Source: Agrobacterium tumefaciens (lineage in GTDB: Bacteria > Pseudomonadota > Alphaproteobacteria > Rhizobiales > Rhizobiaceae). Taken from it: a stretch of DNA of 64,000 nt. The position numbers and the translations under genes were made by a program. Under the pieces are notes generated by a model that ran no database searches, was not told where the DNA came from, and saw only the letters and a list, made by a program, of their open reading frames with translations. Positions 17,566 through 27,140 of the stretch are shown here, piece after piece. Numbering within the stretch: the first letter of the stretch is position 1; each line of letters begins with the position of its first letter. The stretch spans positions 1,845,001 to 1,909,000 of the forward strand of contig CP048470.1 in NCBI GenBank assembly GCA_025559845.1, written 5' to 3'.

Positions 17566-19119
17566 ATGCAATTATCGAAAATTCTGGCGACAGGTGCGGC
17601 CCTGCTTGCTTTCACGGCGCCGGTGATGGCTGGGACGCTCAAATGGGGGGCGTCACGCGATATCAGCTCGCTTGATCCGTATTCTTACGGTGACAGTTTC
17701 GCCCTGGGCGTTCTGAATCATGCCTATGAGGGGCTGGTGCGCTACAATCGCGATCTCAAACTCGAGCCAGCGCTTGCAACGTCCTGGGAAATCGTTTCCC
17801 CGACGACATGGCGTTTCAAGCTCCGCGAAGGCGTCAAATTCCACAATGGTGCTGACTTTACCGCCGAAGACGTACAGGCGTCGCTTCTGCGGGCGTCCAA
17901 CCCCAAGTCGCCACTGCGCGGCAATATTCCGGCCTACAAAGGTTCGCGCGTCATCGATGATCATACGATCGAGATTGACGTCTCTGCCAACTATCCGCTT
18001 CTGCCGAATGACCTGACGACGATCTACATCTTCGATGCAGGTTGGTTGAAGGATAACAACGCCGAAGCGCCAACGGATGTCGGTTCGGGAACGGAAGGTT
18101 ACGCCACCTACAATGAAAACGGTACAGGGCCGTTCAAGGTCGAGAGCCGCCAGCCAGATGCCAAGACGGTTTTCGTCAAGTTTGATGGCTGGTGGGACAA
18201 GCCTCAGCACAATATCGACCGCATTGAGCTGACGCCGATTGCCTCACCTGCGACGCGGGTTGCTGCTCTTCTTGCTGGCGACATCGACTTTACCGATCAG
18301 GCGCCAGTTCAGGATTTGCCGAGGCTCGCAGCGTCTCCCGAAGTCAAGATCCTGGAAGGCACTGATCTGCGTACCGTGATGATTGGTTTCAGTCAGCGCG
18401 ACCAACTGCTGTCGGGTGCGGCAAACCCGATGAAGGATCTCCGTGTCCGTCAGGCCATGCAGCTCGCTATCGACCTCGATCTTATCCAGAAACGGGTGAT
18501 GCGTGGGAAGTCCCGAAATGCCGGCGCATTGGTCGCGCCGCAAATTCCCGGCTATGACGCAGCACTCGATACGCCTGTCAAGGCTGACCCCGAAAAGGCG
18601 AAGGCGCTGTTGAAGGAAGCCGGCGCGGAAGGTTTCGAATTCGAATTCAACTGTGCTGACAGCCTCGTCAATGAAGAACAGATCTGCCAGGCTGTCGCTT
18701 CCATGTGGTCGCGCGTTGGCCTGAAACCGAAGCTGGATCAGGGAACGCGTGCGGTCCAGACACCGAAGCGCTCTGCCGGCAAGGTCGATGTTTACACGTT
18801 GGGTTGGGCAACATTGCCGATGCTCGACACCTACAGCCTCACATCGCAGGTTCTGCATACGAAAGAAGGCTCTTTCGGCATCTTCAACTGGGGCGGATGG
18901 TCCGACAAGGAGTTCGACAAGGTGACGGAAGCCTCTGCCGTTGAAATGGATCAGACCAAGCGCCTGGCAATGGAGGCGGAGTCACTGAAGATCGCCAAGG
19001 ATCATGCTCTCATGATCCCGTTGCATCAGCAGCCGCTTGCATGGGCGACAAGCGCGAAGGTCAAGGATTTCCCCTTGTTCTCCGACAATCTGCCACGTTT
19101 GTGGCTTGTGCAGATGTAA
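17566..19119 (+). CDS. Peptide/opine-type ABC transporter substrate-binding protein (family 5)
   Basis: 517 aa from the ATG at 17566, behind AGGGGA. The signal peptide ends at about residue 22 (APVMA, mature GTLKWGASRD). Family-5 landmarks follow: SLDPYSYGDSF, the TWRFKLREGVKFHNGADFTAEDV block, and DLRVRQAMQLAIDLDLI. It captures the substrate in the periplasm. Family-5 proteins bind peptides, opines, nickel, heme or oligosaccharides, so the fold does not fix the ligand. The amidohydrolases encoded in the same operon suggest an amide or N-heterocycle. A strong hairpin follows the gene. Confidence 0.93.
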   Translation: MQLSKILATGAALLAFTAPVMAGTLKWGASRDISSLDPYSYGDSFALGVLNHAYEGLVRYNRDLKLEPALATSWEIVSPTTWRFKLREGVKFHNGADFTAEDVQASLLRASNPKSPLRGNIPAYKGSRVIDDHTIEIDVSANYPLLPNDLTTIYIFDAGWLKDNNAEAPTDVGSGTEGYATYNENGTGPFKVESRQPDAKTVFVKFDGWWDKPQHNIDRIELTPIASPATRVAALLAGDIDFTDQAPVQDLPRLAASPEVKILEGTDLRTVMIGFSQRDQLLSGAANPMKDLRVRQAMQLAIDLDLIQKRVMRGKSRNAGALVAPQIPGYDAALDTPVKADPEKAKALLKEAGAEGFEFEFNCADSLVNEEQICQAVASMWSRVGLKPKLDQGTRAVQTPKRSAGKVDVYTLGWATLPMLDTYSLTSQVLHTKEGSFGIFNWGGWSDKEFDKVTEASAVEMDQTKRLAMEAESLKIAKDHALMIPLHQQPLAWATSAKVKDFPLFSDNLPRLWLVQM

Positions 19120-19132
19120 GTCGCTGCGTCGT

Positions 19133-19163
19133 CCCCATCGCCTGAACAAGTCAGGCGATGGGG
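19133..19163 (+). terminator. Attenuator hairpin after the binding-protein gene
   Basis: CCCCATCGCCTGA (19133-19145), loop ACAAG, TCAGGCGATGGGG (19151-19163): a perfect 13-bp stem inside the operon, followed after a short pyrimidine stretch by ATTTTT. It probably sets binding protein above permeases. Confidence 0.8.
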
Positions 19164-19200
19164 CATTCCTCCTCATTTTTCATTCGGGGACGCTGCGCGC

Positions 19201-20166
19201 ATGATCGCCTTTCTCGTCAAACGTATCGGCAACGCAATTCTCGTGATGCTGACCGTTGCATTCTTTGCCTTCCTCATCTTCCGTTTCCTTGGTGACCCCG
19301 TCGAGTTGATGGTCAACGAAAGTGCCACCCAGGTCGAACGCGACGAGTTGCGCGCGCGGCTCGGGTTGAACGAGAGTTTTCTCGTTCAATATGCCCGATT
19401 TGTCGGCAATGCAGCGCAAGGGGAGTTCGGACTTTCCTGGCGCAACCAGCAGAACGTTATCACGCTGATTGCGGAAAGGTTTCCGGCGACCTTCGAACTG
19501 GTCATCATCGCAACCATTCTGTCGCTGGTTATCGGTATACCGCTTGGCGTCTTCACGGCCATTGGGCGCGGACGCTGGTGGGCTGAAAGCCTGCAGTTCT
19601 CGTCTATTGTCGGTGTGTCGCTGCCAAGTTTCTTTGTTGGCATCATTCTCATCCTGGTTTTCTCCGTCAGCCTCGGTTGGTTGCCGGGTTATGGGCGAGG
19701 AGATGTGGTGAGGCTTGGCTGGTGGTCTACCGGGCTTTTGACGGCGTCCGGCCGTTCCGCCCTTGTGTTGCCCGCGCTGTCACTGTCGCTCTTCCAGATC
19801 ACGCTCGTCATGCGACTTGTCCGTGCAGAAATGCTTGAGACACTGCGTGCCGACTTTATAAAATTTGCCCGTGCCCGGGGCGTCAGACGGCGGGCGTTGT
19901 GGTTCCGTCATGCACTGAAAAACTGTCTGATGCCGGTTGTGACGCTGACCGCTATGCAGATCGGCAACCTGATTGCCTTTGCGCTGGTGACGGAAACCGT
20001 CTTCCAGTGGCCGGGAATGGGAATGTTGTTCATGCAGGCCGTGACATTCGTCGATATCCCCGTCATGGCCGCGTATCTCTGCATCGTATCTTTCATTTTC
20101 GTGACGCTGAACACGGTCGTTGATATCGCCTATGCGGTGATCGATCCGCGTCTGCGCGCCGTGTGA
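19201..20166 (+). CDS. Peptide-type ABC transporter permease (DppB-like)
   Basis: 321 aa with about six membrane segments. N-terminal MIAFLVKRIGNAILVMLTVAF is typical of DppB/OppB. The EAA loop with which permeases contact the ATPase lies at about residues 207-230 (LRADFIKFARARGVRRRALW). The gene overlaps the next by a few bases, so translation is coupled. It works with the neighbouring DppC-like permease in the inner membrane. Confidence 0.94.
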   Translation: MIAFLVKRIGNAILVMLTVAFFAFLIFRFLGDPVELMVNESATQVERDELRARLGLNESFLVQYARFVGNAAQGEFGLSWRNQQNVITLIAERFPATFELVIIATILSLVIGIPLGVFTAIGRGRWWAESLQFSSIVGVSLPSFFVGIILILVFSVSLGWLPGYGRGDVVRLGWWSTGLLTASGRSALVLPALSLSLFQITLVMRLVRAEMLETLRADFIKFARARGVRRRALWFRHALKNCLMPVVTLTAMQIGNLIAFALVTETVFQWPGMGMLFMQAVTFVDIPVMAAYLCIVSFIFVTLNTVVDIAYAVIDPRLRAV

Positions 20167-20177
20167 CCGGAGTTCCC

Positions 20178-21134
20178 ATGAGCTTGACCGACACAGCCCC
20201 AAAAGTGGCAACCAGCCAAAGCAAACCGCTCTTCTCGCGTCTGCGCAATTCCGATCTGTGGTGGAGCTTTTGGCATCATCCATCGGCCGTTGTGGCTGCC
20301 ATTCTCCTCATTCTTCTGATCTGTTCTGCCTTCTTTGCACCGTGGATCACTGTGCAGAACCCCTATGATCTTGCCTCGCTCGATCTGCTCAATGCGGAAA
20401 TCCCGCCGATCTGGAGCGCAGATGGGCAATGGCCTTTCCTACTCGGTACGGACACGCAAGGTCGCGACCTTCTGTCTGCCATCCTTTACGGATCTCGTGC
20501 GTCGATCGTCATTGGTGCGGCATCGGTGGCGGTTTCTCTCATCGTCGGAGCGGCCTTCGGTCTGGTGGCCGGGTATTACGGCAAATGGGTCGATGGCCTT
20601 CTCATGCGCGCCGGCGACGTGCTGTTATCGATGCCAACAATGCTGATCGCCATTCTCGTCTCTGCTTTGGCAAGGCAGGCGTTGCCTGCGTCCTTGCGTG
20701 AGATCGGCGCTTCGGCGGTTATCGTTCTTGCCATATCACTGTCGGCGTGGGTGCAGTATGCCCGTACTGTGCGTGCTCTCACCATGGTTGAGCGCAACAA
20801 GGAATATGTGCAGGCCGCACGGCTGATACGTGTGTCCACCTGGCGTATTCTCCTCAAGCACATCCTGCCAAACACCACCACGCCGCTTCTGGTGACCGCG
20901 ACTTTGAATTTCGGCCTCGGTATCCTGATCGAGGCGACGCTTTCCTTCCTCGGTGTCGGCATGCCGCCCGAGCAACCTTCGCTTGGCACGTTGATCCGCA
21001 TTGGCAACCAGTATCTCTTTTCAGGCCAGTGGTGGATCGTGCTTTTCCCTGGTCTGCAGCTCTGCCTGCTGGTCGTTTCCATCAATGTCCTGGGCGACTG
21101 GCTTCGTGACGCCCTTAATCCCAAACTGCGCTGA
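20178..21134 (+). CDS. Peptide-type ABC transporter permease (DppC-like)
   Basis: 318 aa from the ATG at 20178 (GGAG upstream). A GTG at 20163 overlapping the previous stop is the alternative and would add five residues. It has about six membrane segments, the DppC landmark LLGTDTQGRDLLSAILYGSR at about 85-105, and the EAA loop KEYVQAARLIRVSTWRILL. Second channel subunit. Confidence 0.93.
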   Translation: MSLTDTAPKVATSQSKPLFSRLRNSDLWWSFWHHPSAVVAAILLILLICSAFFAPWITVQNPYDLASLDLLNAEIPPIWSADGQWPFLLGTDTQGRDLLSAILYGSRASIVIGAASVAVSLIVGAAFGLVAGYYGKWVDGLLMRAGDVLLSMPTMLIAILVSALARQALPASLREIGASAVIVLAISLSAWVQYARTVRALTMVERNKEYVQAARLIRVSTWRILLKHILPNTTTPLLVTATLNFGLGILIEATLSFLGVGMPPEQPSLGTLIRIGNQYLFSGQWWIVLFPGLQLCLLVVSINVLGDWLRDALNPKLR

Positions 21135-21143
21135 GGCATATCC

Positions 21144-22337
21144 ATGAGTGATCTTCTCATCCAAAACACCAGACCGATGGGCGGCGCTGCCGCCGACATC
21201 CTCATCAGGAACGGTCGCGTCGTTGCGATCGAATCCGGTTTGGTCGCAGATAACGTTACAGTCGAGGATGCCGGTGGCCGCGTCGCCATTCCCGGTCTCG
21301 TGGATGCTCACACCCATCTCGACAAGTCGCTGCTGGGATATCCCTGGTACAAAAACGAGGTCGGCCCGCGTCTGATCGACAAAATCGACAATGAACGCGC
21401 AGTGAAAAAGGAATATGGCCTTGATGCGCATGTCCAGTCCATGCGGCAATCGCTGCAATCGGTCGGCTATGGCACCACGCTCATTCGCACCCATGTCGAT
21501 ATCGACACCGATCAGGGGCTGGTTGCGCTGGAAGGTGTGATGGAAACACGCCGCCAACTGGCCGGCGTGGTTGAAATCGAAATCGTTGCCTTCCCGCAGT
21601 CAGGACTGATGCGTCGGCCCGGCACGGTAGAGCTTCTCGACAAGGCAATGGCCATGGGCGCCGATCTCGTCGGCGGACTTGACCCGTGTGGAATGGATCG
21701 TGATCCGAAGGCCCATCTCGATGTGATCTTCGGGCTTGCGGAAAAATACGGCAAGGGCATCGATATTCATCTGCACGAAGGCGGCGAACTTGGTGCGTTT
21801 TCGATGGAAATGACCTTCGAGCGTATCAGGGCACTTGGCATGCAGGGCAAGGTGGCCGTCAGCCATGCCTTCTGCCTTGGTCACTCTGACTGGAACATGA
21901 CGCAGGGATTGATCGATACCTGCGCGGAGTTGGATGTTCCAATCCTCACGACGGCTCCGCCCTCGCGTGAAGTACCGTCACTGAAGCGTCTGCGTGCGGC
22001 GGGGGTTCGTTTCGGCGCCGGCGTTGACGGGTTCCGCGATACCTGGGGGCCCTATGGGAACGGCGACATGCTTGAACGCTCCATGTTGCTCGGAATGAAG
22101 AACAATCTGCGCCGCGATGACGAATTGGCGATGGCACTTGACGTCTGCACCACTGGCGGTGCGATGGCGATGGATCGCGCAGATCATTCACTTACGATCG
22201 GTGGCCGGGGCGATGTCGTAATTGTTGAAGGGGAAACGGTCGGTGAGGCGATTGTAACCCATCAGCCCCGTAAGCTCGTCGTGGCTGCTGGCAACGTGGT
22301 CGCACGGGACGGCAAAAGCCTGAAAGTGTGCCCATGA
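21144..22337 (+). CDS. Amidohydrolase, cytosine deaminase/AtzC-like
   Basis: 397 aa. Metal ligands of the cytosine-deaminase group are intact: HTH (LVDAHTHLDKS, about residue 54), a His in DIHLHEGG with the catalytic Glu three residues on, a His in SHAFCLGH, and Asp in GVDGFRDTWGPYGNGD. Enzymes of this subgroup deaminate pyrimidine or s-triazine rings or remove alkylamines (as AtzC does). It lies between permease and ATPase genes, so it very probably acts on the imported compound in the cytoplasm. Its stop codon overlaps the next start (ATGA). Confidence 0.88.
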   Translation: MSDLLIQNTRPMGGAAADILIRNGRVVAIESGLVADNVTVEDAGGRVAIPGLVDAHTHLDKSLLGYPWYKNEVGPRLIDKIDNERAVKKEYGLDAHVQSMRQSLQSVGYGTTLIRTHVDIDTDQGLVALEGVMETRRQLAGVVEIEIVAFPQSGLMRRPGTVELLDKAMAMGADLVGGLDPCGMDRDPKAHLDVIFGLAEKYGKGIDIHLHEGGELGAFSMEMTFERIRALGMQGKVAVSHAFCLGHSDWNMTQGLIDTCAELDVPILTTAPPSREVPSLKRLRAAGVRFGAGVDGFRDTWGPYGNGDMLERSMLLGMKNNLRRDDELAMALDVCTTGGAMAMDRADHSLTIGGRGDVVIVEGETVGEAIVTHQPRKLVVAAGNVVARDGKSLKVCP

Positions 22338-23839
22338 GCAATCTTCAAAGCTGGTCTAGGCTTCCACTTGGCGCACGACCTCCCGGTCGTTGGGCTCTCA
22401 AGGCGCGTTTTGTCATTGCGGATTTGCCGCAGGGCCGCCGCCTGATCGAAAACGGCGAGGTCGTTATCGAGGACGATCGGATCATCTGGGTCGGCAGTCA
22501 GTTCGATGGTGAACTCTCCGCCCGTTATGACATGGGCGATATGCTGGTCGGCCCCGGTTTCGTCGATCTCGATGCGTTGTCCGATCTCGATACGACCGTG
22601 CTGGGCATGGACAACCAGCCGAGCTGGAAGAAGGGCCGGGTTTGGCCAGCCGATTATGCCGCTCAGGCTTACGAAATGTACTCGGCGGAGGAACTCGCGT
22701 TTCAGAAGCGTTACGCCTTTGCGCAACTCCTTTTGAACGGCATTACCTCGGCTTTGCCAATTGCCTCCCTCTTTTATCGTGCCTGGGGCGAAACCGTTGC
22801 GGAGTTTGAGGCCGCCGCGATTGCGGCGGAAGAGCTGGGGCTGCGCGTCTGGCTCGGTCCTGCTTATCGAAGTGGTGGGGTGATCCTTGATAAAACAGGT
22901 GCGATGCAGCCCGTTTTCGACGAGGAGCGGGGGCTTGCCGAGCTCGCTGAGGCCGCATCATTCGCCGGGAGAATCCATGGTGCGGCCGGCGGGTTGATTT
23001 CCGGGATGTTTGCGCCGGACCGCGTTGAGACCTGCACGGAGGCGCTGCTGCGACAGACCTTCCTGCATGCCAATGACATGGATCTGCCGGTTCGCCTGCA
23101 TATGGCGCAGGGCGAAATGGAACTGCAGACCGTGCGCCGCCTGCACGGCAAGACGGCTCCGGAATGGCTTGATGGGCTTGGCCTTCTTTCCCCAAGATTG
23201 ATCGCGCCACACGCGACGGTCGCGACTGATGATGATCTCGCCCGCTATGCTTCCAACGGCGTGACGATAGCGCATTGTCCGCTGGTGTCGGCCCGACATG
23301 GCTCATCGCTGAAGTCCTTTTCCCGGGTGAAGGCTTTGGGTATCAATATCGGCATGGGGACCGATACAGCGCCGCCCGACATGGTGTTGAACATGGCAAT
23401 CGGGCTGATGGCAAATCGCATCACTGAGAGCCGTGGAAACGCCGCGTCTGCTGCGGAATTCTACGATGCCGCGACAATTGCGGGTGCAAAAGCCCTGGGA
23501 CGCAACGACCTTGGACGCCTTGCACCCGGAACCAAGGCCGACATCGCTGTTTTTGATATGGCAGACGGGATGGTCGCGCCGCGCATAGATCCGGTTCAGA
23601 CGCTGGTTTATGGCGCAACAGGTCGCGTGACCCGTGCGACGATCGTCGATGGTCGTCTGTCGATGCGAGACGGACAGGTTGCGGGCATCGATCTCGCGGC
23701 CGCGCGTGGCCAGGCTCAGGTGCAATTTGACGCGCTTGTTGAACGTTACCCAGAAAGAACCTTTGAGCATCCGCCCGTCTCGGACATCTTCCCCCCGAGT
23801 TATCCGCTGCATGGTTCGAAGAGTGAGGTCACCAGATGA
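22334..23839 (+). CDS. Amidohydrolase/chlorohydrolase-type protein lacking the HxH motif
   Basis: 501 aa from the ATG at 22334, overlapping the previous stop. It is of the larger TrzN/guanine-deaminase-like amidohydrolase type. The His of RLHMAQGEME, the His of APHATVATDDD and the Asp of GMGTDTAPP are in place. The usual HxH at the first strand (PGFINTHTHL in relatives) reads PGFVDLDALSDLD, so both N-terminal metal His are absent. Either metal is held differently or the protein has a changed or lost activity. Its conservation in a tight operon, with overlapping genes either side, argues against decay. Confidence 0.82.
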   Translation: MSNLQSWSRLPLGARPPGRWALKARFVIADLPQGRRLIENGEVVIEDDRIIWVGSQFDGELSARYDMGDMLVGPGFVDLDALSDLDTTVLGMDNQPSWKKGRVWPADYAAQAYEMYSAEELAFQKRYAFAQLLLNGITSALPIASLFYRAWGETVAEFEAAAIAAEELGLRVWLGPAYRSGGVILDKTGAMQPVFDEERGLAELAEAASFAGRIHGAAGGLISGMFAPDRVETCTEALLRQTFLHANDMDLPVRLHMAQGEMELQTVRRLHGKTAPEWLDGLGLLSPRLIAPHATVATDDDLARYASNGVTIAHCPLVSARHGSSLKSFSRVKALGINIGMGTDTAPPDMVLNMAIGLMANRITESRGNAASAAEFYDAATIAGAKALGRNDLGRLAPGTKADIAVFDMADGMVAPRIDPVQTLVYGATGRVTRATIVDGRLSMRDGQVAGIDLAAARGQAQVQFDALVERYPERTFEHPPVSDIFPPSYPLHGSKSEVTR

Positions 23840-24837
23840 CTATAACCGAGCATTCCGCCGCCTCCGATATTCTTGCGCTTGATGTCAGGGGGCTTTCGGT
23901 CGAATTCCCAACCCGAAGAGGCAATCTCCAAGCCTTGACAGATGTCTCACTCACCATCCGTCGCGGAGAAATTCTGGGTGTTGTCGGCGAATCCGGAGCC
24001 GGGAAATCCATGACGGGAATGGCTGTACTTGGCCTTCTGGAGCCGCCTGGACGGATCTGTGCAGGAGAGATCCGGATTGCCGGGCGACGCACCGACAATC
24101 TCAGCGATCTGGAGATGGAGGAAGTTCGCGGCCGCATGGTTGGTGCCGTGTTTCAGGACCCGCTTACCTCCCTCAACCCGTTGTTTTCTGTGGGGCAACA
24201 GCTGGTCGAGACGATCCGCCTGCATTCGGATCGTAACCGAAGTGAAGCCCGTAGCCACGCTGTCGATCTGCTCAAACAGGTGGGCATCCCCGGTGCGGAA
24301 GAGCGCATCGACCATTTTCCGCATCAGTTTTCCGGCGGCATGCGTCAGCGTGTGGTGATTGCACTGGCGCTTGCTAGCAACCCAAAGCTGATCATAGCCG
24401 ATGAGCCGACCACTGCGCTTGATGTCTCCATTCAGGCGCAGATTACCTCGCTCTTGCGCCGGCTTTGCCGTGACCATGGCACCGGTGTGATGCTCGTAAC
24501 GCACGACATGGGTGTCATCGCCGAAACGGCAGATCGCGTTGCGGTCATGTATGCCGGGCGGGTGATTGAGATCGGTCCGGTGGATGAAGTTCTGAGCCGT
24601 CCCAAGCATCCTTATACCCGTGGCCTGATGGGATCGATCCCGGCACTTGGAGCGCGCGTCGAACGCCTTGCCCAGATCGACGGGGCGATGCCTCGATTGA
24701 ATGCCATTCCAACCGGCTGCGCTTTCAATCCACGCTGCCATGAGGCGGGATCGCGTTGTCGACAGGTGCGACCGGCAATGGTCACGGAAGGGCAGGGCGG
24801 TGTTGCCTGTCTGGTTCACGATGGAGGTGTGCAATGA
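23836..24837 (+). CDS. Peptide-type ABC transporter ATPase (DppD-like)
   Basis: 333 aa. Walker A GESGAGKS (about residue 53), signature FSGGMRQR, Walker B LIIADEPTTALD, H-loop VTHD. The C-terminal extension with the cysteine cluster GCAFNPRC is specific to the peptide/nickel subfamily. It overlaps the genes on both sides (ATGA). It energises the importer with the DppF-like partner. Confidence 0.94.
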   Translation: MTITEHSAASDILALDVRGLSVEFPTRRGNLQALTDVSLTIRRGEILGVVGESGAGKSMTGMAVLGLLEPPGRICAGEIRIAGRRTDNLSDLEMEEVRGRMVGAVFQDPLTSLNPLFSVGQQLVETIRLHSDRNRSEARSHAVDLLKQVGIPGAEERIDHFPHQFSGGMRQRVVIALALASNPKLIIADEPTTALDVSIQAQITSLLRRLCRDHGTGVMLVTHDMGVIAETADRVAVMYAGRVIEIGPVDEVLSRPKHPYTRGLMGSIPALGARVERLAQIDGAMPRLNAIPTGCAFNPRCHEAGSRCRQVRPAMVTEGQGGVACLVHDGGVQ

Positions 24838-25814
24838 GAAGCGCAAGCAATGCATTGGAAGTCGATCAGCTCACGCGTGTTTTCGACGTTTCCGCACCCT
24901 GGCTCAATCGCGTCCTCGACCGGAAGCCTAAACGTTACCTCAGGGCCGTACAGGACGTCACGTTCGTCGTAGAAAAGGGGAAATGTCTGGCGCTTGTCGG
25001 CGAGTCCGGCTGCGGAAAATCGACCGTTGCCCGGCTTGTGACCGGCCTTTATCCGCCAAGTGAAGGCGCGATCCTCTTTGCGCCAGCGGAGAAGGGCCGC
25101 AGCCGAGGCAGGCCGATGGAAGCCCAGATGATTTTTCAAGACCCACATGCGAGTCTTAATCCGCGCTGGCGTGTGGGAGACATTATCGCCGAGCCAATCC
25201 GTGAATTCGGCCTAAGGGAAGGCGTCGATGCTATCTCGGCGCGGGTTGCCGAACTTCTGCGCACGGTCGGTCTGTCTCCGGACGATGCAAACCGTTACCC
25301 GCACGAGTTCTCGGGTGGTCAGAGACAGCGCATTTCGATTGCCAGGGCGCTTGCCAGTGAACCGGAGTTCCTCGTCTGCGATGAACCAACCTCTGCACTC
25401 GACGTTTCCGTTCAGGCGCAGATCCTCAATCTGATGCGGCGCCTGCAGGATGAATTCGGTCTGACCTACCTGTTTATCAGCCACAATCTGGCGGTCGTGC
25501 GGCACATGGCAGACCGTATCGCGGTGATGTATCTTGGAAGGATTGTCGAGGAAGCAGAAACGGAAGCACTTTTCGCCAATCCGCAGCATCCCTACACGAA
25601 GCTGCTACTGCAGACCATTCCCGATGTCACCGCACCCAACCGCGACCGCGAACTGATGGGTGGGGAGCCGCCAAGCCCACTCAATCCGCCCAAGGGTTGT
25701 GCATTTCATCCACGCTGTCCAATGGCCACTGACCTGTGCAGCCAAACGGCGCCGGAGGTTCGAGCAAGGGACGGCGGCGGAAACGTGGCCTGTCACTTCG
25801 CCTCGGCAATCTGA
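24834..25814 (+). CDS. Peptide-type ABC transporter ATPase (DppF-like)
   Basis: 326 aa from the ATG at 24834, overlapping the previous stop codon. Walker A GESGCGKST, signature FSGGQRQR, Walker B VCDEPTSALD, H-loop ISHN, and the C-terminal GCAFHPRCPMATDLC cysteine motif. Second nucleotide-binding subunit of the importer. Confidence 0.94.
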   Translation: MRSASNALEVDQLTRVFDVSAPWLNRVLDRKPKRYLRAVQDVTFVVEKGKCLALVGESGCGKSTVARLVTGLYPPSEGAILFAPAEKGRSRGRPMEAQMIFQDPHASLNPRWRVGDIIAEPIREFGLREGVDAISARVAELLRTVGLSPDDANRYPHEFSGGQRQRISIARALASEPEFLVCDEPTSALDVSVQAQILNLMRRLQDEFGLTYLFISHNLAVVRHMADRIAVMYLGRIVEEAETEALFANPQHPYTKLLLQTIPDVTAPNRDRELMGGEPPSPLNPPKGCAFHPRCPMATDLCSQTAPEVRARDGGGNVACHFASAI

Positions 25815-25854
25815 CCGCTGCTCGAATGATAAAAATCAGAGGAAACACTCGATC

Positions 25855-27051
25855 ATGACAACAACGATTTTCACCAACGCAAGACTTGCGAACAGAGAAC
25901 TGCACGATATCCATGTCGACAATGGCCGGATCGTTGCAGTTCAACCGGCGCAGCCACAATCGAACGGCCAAGCTGTCGTCGACATCGCTGGTGATCTCCT
26001 GGTTCCAGGTTTTGTTGAAGGGCACATTCACCTCGACACGAGCTTTTATGGTGGGAAATGGGTACCACATCGCCCCTGCACCAACGGGTTCGACGTACAT
26101 GAGCGGGTCGCCTTTCAGGCCGAAAACATGGCAAAGGCTGAACCGATGGCAACACGGGCCATCAATCAGCTCGAATTGTGCATTTCCCACGGTACGCTTC
26201 AGATGCGCAGCCATGTGATGGTCGACGGTTCAGTCGGTCTGAAATCGCTTGAGACAATCCTTGCTGTCAAAGAGCAATACAGGGATCTGATCGATATCCA
26301 GTTGGTGGCCTTTCCCCAGAGCGGCATTCTGAAAAGCCCTGGAACGCCGGAGCTTCTCGACGAAGCAATCGGCATGGGTGCGGATCTGATTGGCGGTCTT
26401 GACCCTGCCAGTTTCGACAGAGATGTCACAGCTCACCTTGATGTTGTCTTCGCCATCGCTGAAAAGCGTGGCGTTGATGCCGACATTCACCTCCATGAAG
26501 GTGGAAGCATGGGCGCTTTTACGATCGAGGAGATTTGTGCTCGCACTGAAGCACTCGGTATGCAGGGGCATGTGGCAATCAGCCATGCCTACGGTCTGGG
26601 GGATCTGCCTCCCGATGCAGCGCGAAAGATTGCCGCGAAGATTGCCAGAAGTGGTATTTCCATCATGACAAATGCACCTGGCCACCACAGCTTCCCGCCG
26701 GTGGCGCTGCTGCGTAGCGAAGGTGTCAACGTCTTTAGCGGCAGTGACAATATTCGCGATTCCTGGTGGCCTTACGGCGACGGCGATATGCTGCGTCGGG
26801 CAGAAATCATCGGTTATCGCTCCGGTTTCTTTACGGATGCGGATTTGGAGGCCGCATTTGACATCGTCACGACTGCAGGGGCCAAGGCTTTGAGGCTCGA
26901 AGGCTATGGTATCGAAGCCGGCGCAAAGGCCGATTTCGTGGCGATCAAAGCAGAGCATGTGCCCGAAGCGGTCGTCGGTTTCCCCGGAAATCGTCGCGTG
27001 TTCAAAGAGGGACGTCTCGTCGCGGACGGTGGGAAGGTCCACAAACAGTAA
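25855..27051 (+). CDS. Amidohydrolase, AtzC/cytosine deaminase-like
   Basis: 398 aa from the ATG at 25855, with AGAGGAA upstream. Complete active site of the group: HIH (VEGHIHLDTSFYGG), His plus Glu in DIHLHEGGSMG, His in ISHAYGLG, and Asp in GSDNIRDSWWPYGDGDM. The last motif is close to what I recall of AtzC (N-isopropylammelide isopropylaminohydrolase). Expected chemistry: hydrolytic removal of an amine from a ring or guanidine-like carbon. It ends the operon that starts with the binding protein at 17.6 kb. Confidence 0.88.
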   Translation: MTTTIFTNARLANRELHDIHVDNGRIVAVQPAQPQSNGQAVVDIAGDLLVPGFVEGHIHLDTSFYGGKWVPHRPCTNGFDVHERVAFQAENMAKAEPMATRAINQLELCISHGTLQMRSHVMVDGSVGLKSLETILAVKEQYRDLIDIQLVAFPQSGILKSPGTPELLDEAIGMGADLIGGLDPASFDRDVTAHLDVVFAIAEKRGVDADIHLHEGGSMGAFTIEEICARTEALGMQGHVAISHAYGLGDLPPDAARKIAAKIARSGISIMTNAPGHHSFPPVALLRSEGVNVFSGSDNIRDSWWPYGDGDMLRRAEIIGYRSGFFTDADLEAAFDIVTTAGAKALRLEGYGIEAGAKADFVAIKAEHVPEAVVGFPGNRRVFKEGRLVADGGKVHKQ

Positions 27052-27064
27052 GCTACTCAATCTT

Positions 27065-27090
27065 CCAGACTGCTCAACAGGGCAGTCTGG
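27065..27090. terminator. Hairpin at the end of the amidohydrolase/ABC operon
   Basis: CCAGACTGC (27065-27073) and GCAGTCTGG (27082-27090) with an 8-base loop, in the short gap between convergent stop codons. No T run. Confidence 0.55.
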
Positions 27091-27140
27091 CAATGGTTCA
27101 GGCGCGGAATTTGCCCGTTACAGGCTTATTCGTCATGAAT

